A stretch of DNA of 18,092 nucleotides from Bacteroidota bacterium (lineage in GTDB: Bacteria > Bacteroidota > Ignavibacteria > SZUA-365). This document shows, in pieces, positions 1-4,330 of the stretch. Every line of letters begins with the position of its first letter. The stretch's first letter is position 1. The notes below the pieces were generated by a model. The model was not told where the DNA came from, did no database searches, and saw only the letters and a program-made list of their open reading frames with translations. The stretch is taken from positions 1 to 18,092 of the forward strand of contig JAEYUG010000029.1 in NCBI GenBank assembly GCA_023432805.1. Reading direction: 5' to 3'. Position numbers and translations under genes: made by a program.

Positions 1-700
1 TGGTCTGACTGTCATGGATGTTGGCCGGCGTGACCTCAAAGGTGCGGATCATCTTCGTGTTCCCATCCATCTTGACGTGGTTCTTGTAGCCGAAATACGA
101 CTTCTTGTGCTTCTTCGTCCACGCAGCCTCCGTGTCACGCTGCCGGGCGATGCTGGGGTTCTGCTTCCACTTCTCTGGCGTCTCCCCACGGTCCAACGTC
201 TCGCGATCTTCTGTGGAGATGTGCTGCACCGGGACCGGTACGATCGTTGCGTCAACAATGCGTCCCTCCCGAGCCACCATGCCGTGCGCCTGCAATTGCG
301 CGTCGAACGCATCAAAGAGTTCGAGAATCACGCCCTCCTGACAGAGACGGTCCTGATACAGCCAGATCGTCTTCTCATCAGGGGTCGGATCCGCCAGGGT
401 CAAGCCGAGAAACACGCGAAAATACAAGTCGCCGATCAGCCGTTGCTCCATCTTCCCATCCGGGATGTTGTAGAGGTGCTTGAGCACCATGATCTTGAAC
501 ATCATCATCCGGTCGTACGAAGGCCGCCCGCCCGGCCGCTTTGGCACCACCGTGAAGACGCGGTCGAGAATGGGGCGGAAACGCTCCCATTCCACAAGTT
601 CATTGATGCGCCAGAGCACGTGATCGGACGAGGCGATGCGTTCGAGCAGCAGATCTCCATCGAACATGCCTTGGACGGGGCGGTGTTTCTTCGCGGTCAT
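1..700 (-). CDS. IS5-family DDE transposase, C-terminus outside window
   Basis: The open minus-strand frame from ATG at 700 gives 233 residues before the window edge, beginning MTAKKHRPVQGMFDGDLLL. The first ~100 residues match the DUF772-type N-terminal domain of IS5/IS1182-like transposases (GGRPSYDRMMMFKIMVLKHL, then IGDLYFRVFLGL and PDEKTIWLYQDRL). The DDE core begins with VDATIVPVP, whose Asp (about residue 148) is the expected first catalytic residue. The sequence breaks off just after TPANIHDSQ, which holds the expected second Asp; the third acidic residue is out of view. No stop or frameshift is seen in the visible part, so the element may be active. Translation starts about 70 bases inside the IS end, as usual for the family. 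The family call is firm; the subgroup is not assigned. Confidence 0.93.
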   Translation of the reverse strand, partial: MTAKKHRPVQGMFDGDLLLERIASSDHVLWRINELVEWERFRPILDRVFTVVPKRPGGRPSYDRMMMFKIMVLKHLYNIPDGKMEQRLIGDLYFRVFLGLTLADPTPDEKTIWLYQDRLCQEGVILELFDAFDAQLQAHGMVAREGRIVDATIVPVPVQHISTEDRETLDRGETPEKWKQNPSIARQRDTEAAWTKKHKKSYFGYKNHVKMDGNTKMIRTFEVTPANIHDSQT

Positions 701-722
701 ACGAGGCTTGGATACGTTAAGG

Positions 723-750
723 ATTATAGGCTCTTGATATCCTGTAACAA
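723..750 (-). promoter_or_regulatory. Probable transposase promoter within IS end
   Basis: On the minus strand TTGTTA (745-750) and a perfect TATAAT (723-728) are separated by 16 bases, 22 bases before the transposase ATG at 700. The placement between the terminal repeat and the start codon is typical of IS elements. The -10 box is perfect by the Escherichia coli consensus; the -35 is 4 of 6. Bacteroidota-type sigma factors prefer other boxes, so its activity in this host is uncertain. Confidence 0.45.
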
Positions 751-772
751 CGATGAGTTTTTAGAGGTTCCC

Positions 773-1343
773 AATACTCGAATCAGATCTCGTGAATTCC
801 CATGCCTCTCGCTGGCTTAAATCTTCATCACTATATAACAATTGCGTCCTGATCCACCACGACGCGTCAGGATCAAGATAGCAGGGGTCTGCCTCGTCGG
901 AACTGTATTTCCTGGGATAACATCCGAACGCAATCCGGCTCGTCCATTCGCGCTTAATTACTTTGGCGAAGAGCCCAGTGTTATTAAGATTCTCGACAAT
1001 CTCGTCCGCGTTGCCCGACGAATCATATTGGATGATTAGATAATCTTGGAAAATCGATTTACGATTTCGCTTGTAATCTATGATCCCTTTCACGCCACAG
1101 TTTCTGAGCATCGCTGCCACACTGCCGCTTCGTGTCTGTAGCTGCTGATGATCACTCAACACGCGCATCTCCTGAAGGTACTGTCTTTTTGCTATTCCAA
1201 TCAATTCACCGGGAATATTCTGCCGCATCTGCGCTTGTGCTGCATCGCAAAAAAAACGATATCAGAAAGATGGAGATTAGGCAGTTGCCGAGAAGGCGTT
1301 CCTTCCACGATAGTGCAATATGGTTTACCACGAGGCTCCTCAT
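773..1343 (-). pseudogene. Secreted subtilisin-like protease, 5' remnant (frameshifted and IS-interrupted)
   Basis: Two adjacent frames belong together. The first starts at ATG 1343 after AGAGGAG and encodes MRSLVVNHIALSWKERLLGN followed by a hydrophobic core, LISIFLIS. The second (ATG 1228) continues MRQNIPGELIGIAKRQ and ends at the IS. Removing one base from the 8-base homopolymer at 1249-1256 joins them so that the hydrophobic core is followed by FFCDAAQAQ, an ideal signal-peptidase I site. The mature part resembles a subtilase propeptide (DYLIIQYDSSGNADEIVENL, then LFAKVIKRE) and the entry to the catalytic domain (WWIRT... REAWEFTRSDSSI). In such enzymes the latter directly precedes the Asp of the triad, and the IS replaces everything from there. 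Neither triad residues nor the sorting domain remain in view. The signal peptide and the break are seen directly; peptidase S8 identity is inferred from the AWE-T-SSI pattern alone. Confidence 0.6.
1249..1256 (-). other. Homopolymer of 8 T (coding strand) at the frameshift of the protease remnant
   Basis: Eight A on the plus strand (T on the coding strand) sit exactly where the signal-peptide frame and the mature-protein frame separate. Seven bases would restore one continuous frame with a textbook signal cleavage site (AQA-Q). It may be a sequencing or assembly indel, a fixed mutation, or a slipped-strand phase-variable tract. Confidence 0.75.
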
Positions 1344-1421
1344 TTGAATCTCCTCTAATGAAAGTGCTTGTTTCCTGAAGTATGATGCATCGATACGATG
1401 CGATTCGTCACGTTTAACCCT

Positions 1422-1441
1422 GAAGGGCGCGTGTGCCCTTC
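1422..1441. repeat. Inverted repeat, 7-bp perfect stem, 6-nt loop
   Basis: GAAGGGC (1422-1428) and GCCCTTC (1435-1441) enclose GCGTGT. There is no T-run on either side, so it is not a classical intrinsic terminator. It lies about 80 bases upstream of the disrupted protease start and could be in its leader or be a regulator site. Confidence 0.45.
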
Positions 1442-1544
1442 GATTCATCGCGGTCCCAGAATGTGCGCTTGCAGTCTCCTGTTGTGGACTTCCCGTTAGC
1501 TGTCGTATGTAAACTGCATCTCTTCCTCTCTCATGCTTCACCAA

Positions 1545-1567
1545 CGCTGGAAGCCCCTCTTCCAGCG
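1545..1567. repeat. Inverted repeat, 9-bp perfect stem, 5-nt loop
   Basis: CGCTGGAAG (1545-1553) and CTTCCAGCG (1559-1567) flank CCCCT. This is the strongest hairpin in the gene-poor stretch. No T-run follows in either direction. It may be a bidirectional factor-dependent transcription end, a dispersed palindromic repeat unit or a remnant of a mobile element end; the window holds no second copy that I noticed. Confidence 0.5.
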
Positions 1568-1801
1568 ACTCAGGATCGTTTGATACGAGATGGAATGCTC
1601 AACCCCAGATCCCCTGGTGGTGACCTGTCTGGTTCGTTCAGGCTGAATTGAAAACCACGACTCCTCCGTAGTCTGACAACTCACAACATGTGCTGTGTGT
1701 GGGAGAATCTACGGAAACGTCCATCCGATGTCAACAGCCACTTCTGAACCACTCGACGTCAGCAAATACCCGACTTTATACGTCCGAATCGAAACAGGCG
1801 T

Positions 1802-1838
1802 TTTCAATTCAATTACGCACCAAATCGCCGAATTGAAA
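1802..1838. repeat. AT-rich inverted repeat downstream of the C39-like peptidase
   Basis: TTTCAATTC (1802-1810) and GAATTGAAA (1830-1838) form a 9-bp perfect inverted repeat with a 19-base spacer. It lies 66 to 102 bases past the stop codon of the minus-strand C39-like peptidase gene. The long spacer and lack of GC pairs make it a poor terminator; a protein binding site or chance are alternatives. Confidence 0.3.
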
Positions 1839-1903
1839 TAGCGAAGAACCCATGATTCTCTCCTGAATGATGTTAGGTGATGATTTTCGGCGAACGCCTG
1901 AGA

Positions 1904-2449
1904 CTATTTCTTCTGTATAACGGCTGACTTCGCTGACTTTGATTTCGGGCCGACGATGACGTACTCCTTGATCCGGCTGATCTTGAAAAAACCCGGTCGG
2001 GGATCTCGGTAGAGGAATGTGCGCGGGTGCAACGTGTAGCCGTGGATGACCACCCAGTGCTCGGTGACATGATCGCGCGTGGGCACAACTGCGAGTACCG
2101 GATGACCCATGTCGATTGCCGAACGTATCGCGTCGTTCATGCCCGCATGCTTCCATTTGTGGACGGGCAGCAGCCCATACGACTTCAAACATTGCATGAG
2201 ATCTTCTGTCGGAGTTCCATCCTCCCTTGTTGTGTTGCACTGCTGCTTCAACTCCTTCAGCGGCACCTTCAGATTCAAATAGTAGCGAAGCACCATATCG
2301 ACACACCTTGTCCCGCACGTGTATGAGTCGAACTGGAGTGACAACGGAAAGTCGACAAGCTCGACCCGCTCCTTCCCGATCACCATCAGATCGTCAATAG
2401 TCTGTCTGGCCTTGCCGGCCACGTGATTGAAGCTCATGCTCAACTCCAT
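1904..2449 (-). CDS. C39-like (papain-fold) cysteine peptidase, stand-alone
   Basis: This 181-residue protein shows the peptidase C39 / C39-like signature in order. LQFDSYTCGTRCVDMVLRYY holds the oxyanion Gln39 and nucleophile Cys45. GHPVLAVVPT leads into EHWVVIHGY with His131, and LYRDPRPG holds Asp149. Family members cleave leader peptides at double-glycine sites when fused to ABC transporters, or act as free peptidases. Here no ABC transporter, bacteriocin precursor or signal peptide is present, so the product is probably cytoplasmic and its substrate unknown. A Lys-rich tail (GPKSKSAKSAVIQKK) follows the domain. The start at 2449 lacks a ribosome site; an in-frame ATG at 2437 has GGAG six bases ahead and may be the real one, costing four residues. 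It appears monocistronic, separated by 48 bases from the lipoprotein gene's stop. Confidence 0.82.
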   Translation of the reverse strand: MELSMSFNHVAGKARQTIDDLMVIGKERVELVDFPLSLQFDSYTCGTRCVDMVLRYYLNLKVPLKELKQQCNTTREDGTPTEDLMQCLKSYGLLPVHKWKHAGMNDAIRSAIDMGHPVLAVVPTRDHVTEHWVVIHGYTLHPRTFLYRDPRPGFFKISRIKEYVIVGPKSKSAKSAVIQKK

Positions 2450-2497
2450 TGTTCATGCTGCATGCAAAGTATGTGGATGGCAAAAGTGCTGCGTGGG

Positions 2498-3514
2498 TCA
2501 GTTGGCCCGGGCACGCATCATTTCGAGGAGGCCGTTGAACACTGCCCTGTCGTTGCTTGTCCTGACCATTGTACCGCTCGAACCGCCGCTGGTCGTGAAT
2601 GCGACAGTACTGCCATCGAAGGATGTGATCGTGAAACTGCCCGTGCTGGGTTCGCCGACATCATACCCCGTCTCCGCCGTCACATACCCCATGGTCATCC
2701 TGCCGCTCGATTCATCGTAACCGGACTTGAAGATCACCACTGCCCTGACCATGACATCGTGCTCGGAATCGTACTTCGGTTCCACCGAGATCCATCCTCC
2801 ATTGCCCTCTGTGAGCCAGCTCATGGCTTCGCTCATCGATGATGGCGACGAACCGTAATCACCGTAGGCATCATCGTCCACACTGTATGCATCTTCGTAG
2901 ACAGGATCACTGTACGACGTTCGGTCGGGATTCTCCTGATTTCCTTCCTTGTCGACGACCATGTTGTTCCGGAAGGAATATGTGTATCTGTTTGCTGCAG
3001 TACCCTGCGTCAATGCGATGTCGTTGCCGGAAAAGTGCACCATGTCATTCGCCTCGAGATGTCCGATCCTGTTCCAGCAGGACTTTTCGCGGTCGTATGA
3101 GAAAACCAGCAGACCCATTTCGTTCTGATCGTTCGCCATCGCGATGAGAAGGCACGGATCATCCTGCTCCGGCGGAAAGTACGTCCCGATCTCAAACTTC
3201 ATCCCTGGCTGGAAACCCTCCCCGGCGTAGAGGAAGTACTTGTCGAGATATCCTGTCAGGTCCTGTGATGCTCCCGACTTCGATTGATACAGGACCTCCA
3301 TCGATGACGCGGGCTCTTCGATGTTCACACGTCCCAGCACATCCCCGTTCCGAGCCTTGATCTCGAACTGGCGTGATTCGGATACATCGGTGATCGAGAG
3401 CAACGAGTGCACGCCTGCGAGCAGGGCACCGTCAACAGGTTGCGGCGGCTTGTCGCCGCACCCGCAAACGAACAATGCGATGGCAATCGCGCTGGTGATG
3501 GCGGTCATTCTCAT
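2498..3514 (-). CDS. Lipoprotein of unknown function
   Basis: The 338-residue product begins MRMTAITSAIAIALFVCGCG, a short signal with lipobox VCG-Cys19, so it is predicted to be lipid-anchored after signal peptidase II cleavage. The start at 3514 is set by AGGAGG five bases ahead and by the compact signal. No family is recognised. The mature part looks like a soluble, acidic beta-rich domain (residues 30-185), an acidic Tyr/Asp-rich linker (about 195-225, for example YEDAYSVDDDAYGDYG), and a C-terminal domain (about 230-338) rich in Gly, Ser and Thr. The minus-strand frame stays open upstream into the ATPase remnant. That makes a spurious 603-codon reading frame from 4309, but the upstream residues lose protein-like composition and the lipoprotein start is clear. 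An in-frame alternative ATG exists at 3547. Function cannot be assigned. Confidence 0.8.
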   Translation of the reverse strand: MRMTAITSAIAIALFVCGCGDKPPQPVDGALLAGVHSLLSITDVSESRQFEIKARNGDVLGRVNIEEPASSMEVLYQSKSGASQDLTGYLDKYFLYAGEGFQPGMKFEIGTYFPPEQDDPCLLIAMANDQNEMGLLVFSYDREKSCWNRIGHLEANDMVHFSGNDIALTQGTAANRYTYSFRNNMVVDKEGNQENPDRTSYSDPVYEDAYSVDDDAYGDYGSSPSSMSEAMSWLTEGNGGWISVEPKYDSEHDVMVRAVVIFKSGYDESSGRMTMGYVTAETGYDVGEPSTGSFTITSFDGSTVAFTTSGGSSGTMVRTSNDRAVFNGLLEMMRARAN

Positions 3515-3531
3515 GTGGACCTCCTGGGCGT

Positions 3532-3585
3532 CAGTTGAAAGTGGCATCGAGCCGCTCCTCTGCAGGAGCTGACCATTCTCAACTG
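3532..3585 (-). promoter_or_regulatory. Structured 5' leader hairpin before the lipoprotein gene
   Basis: On the transcript strand a long imperfect stem pairs 3573-3585 with 3532-3544 (12 of 13 positions counting one G-U pair). An inner perfect 6-bp stem (GCTCCT/AGGAGC, 3554-3569) has a GCAG loop. The structure ends seven bases before the AGGAGG ribosome site of the gene starting at 3514. The inner stem hides a second AGGAG that would serve the in-frame ATG at 3547. It could therefore control start choice or translation, or stabilise the message. No ligand-binding RNA family is recognised. Confidence 0.4.
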
Positions 3586-3713
3586 TCTTAGAGGCACAGA
3601 AGCATGCTGCTGAAATCCGCGCCAACAGCGCTACACGAACACAGCGTGTGCGGCACTTCGCGAGGTTCGCAATTGCTGTGAATCCACTGGGATTGTATCT
3701 CGTATACTGATGA

Positions 3714-4330
3714 TCAACGCCACAGCGCGCGGAGGGGGACGGCGAGCACGCGCGGATCGCCGGTCGGCAAGGTGTCGGTGCCGTTGTGCATGATGACCCC
3801 ACCCTGAAAATCGCGACCGCATGCATCGGCGAGGCGGGTGAGGCCGCGCCCGTCGCGTCCGCCGACGAGGGAGGATGCCTTGACCTCGATGCCCCAGACC
3901 TTCCGGCCGCGCGTGATGACGATGTCGACCTCGACCTGATCCTTGTCGCGATAGTGCCAGAACCGGAGATCGGGATCGGTCCAAGACGCCAGCGCCGCAC
4001 ACGCCGATGCGACCTGGTCCGCGGCTCGGGATATCCACCGCGCACCAGCCTGTCTTCGATCGGCATGCCGTCGTCGACCGCCCGCCCGATGCGCGGCTTC
4101 AACCCGCCACCGAGCAATGCACGCAGGAAGTCGCCCGCACCGTCTTCGCATTCCGCTTCTGTGAGTGGATGCATGCGGATGATCTCCATGCGTCCGGCCA
4201 GGGACTCGCTTACACTCGGCAGCATGAGCAGGTTTGCCGAAGCCGTCAGTAGGAAGCGTCCTGCGACGCGACGTCTGTCAACCGCCCGCTTGATCTCGCG
4301 CAGCAGCACTGGTGCGCGGTTTTCACATCG
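3714..4330 (-). pseudogene. AAA ATPase with DUF4143, truncated and internally deleted
   Basis: The remnant carries two recognisable blocks in different frames. Block one (about 4327-4025) reads ENRAPVLLREIKRAVDRRRV, then GRFLLTASANLLMLPSVSES and LAGRMEIIRMHPLTEAE, and ends at RLVRGGYPEP. This is the stretch after the Walker B Asp-Glu of the AAA_14/DUF4143 family (GRFLLTASAN is the sensor-like motif). Block two (about 4030 to the stop at 3714) reads DLRFWHYRDKDQVEVDIVIT, then GIEVKASS and VPLRALWR, the nuclease-like C-terminal end. Intact proteins have a P-loop N-terminal half and more than 100 residues between these blocks; both are missing and the junction is out of frame. The left break falls at the stop codon of the cysteine-peptidase gene. 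These ATPases occur widely as mobile, horizontally spread genes. It is clearly non-functional. Confidence 0.85.

Larger units (their letters stand above)
1..772 (-). mobile_element. IS5-family insertion sequence, partial (cut by window start)
   Basis: The element is read from its transposase (start codon at 700) and from the right-hand end at about 772. There the outward sequence reads GGGAACCTCTAAAAACTC on the minus strand, which looks like an IS5-type terminal inverted repeat. The other end and the target duplication lie outside the window, so the boundary rests on one side only. Just outside 772 the sequence turns abruptly into the coding frame of a disrupted secreted-protease gene: that frame runs into the IS end and stops at a TAA inside the repeat (761-763). 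This marks the junction to within a few bases. Confidence 0.85.
1344..1903. other. 560-bp stretch without a convincing gene
   Basis: Only short open frames are present, with no ribosome binding site, no recognisable motif and no coding bias. One minus-strand frame (1206-1544) merely contains the signal-peptide start of the disrupted protease. The stretch lies between the upstream side of that protease and the 3' side of the C39-like peptidase. Visible structure is limited to three inverted repeats, listed separately (1422-1441, 1545-1567, 1802-1838). Base composition is less GC-rich than the right half of the window, which fits an accessory or decayed region. Confidence 0.6.

Noticed and set aside
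14..820. Open plus-strand frame of 268 codons over the IS
   Set aside because: It is the antisense shadow of the IS5 transposase on the minus strand, whose sequence is clearly recognisable; the plus frame has no ribosome site or motif.
1422..1441. Intrinsic terminator
   Set aside because: The stem is perfect but no T-run follows on either strand, so it is listed only as an inverted repeat.
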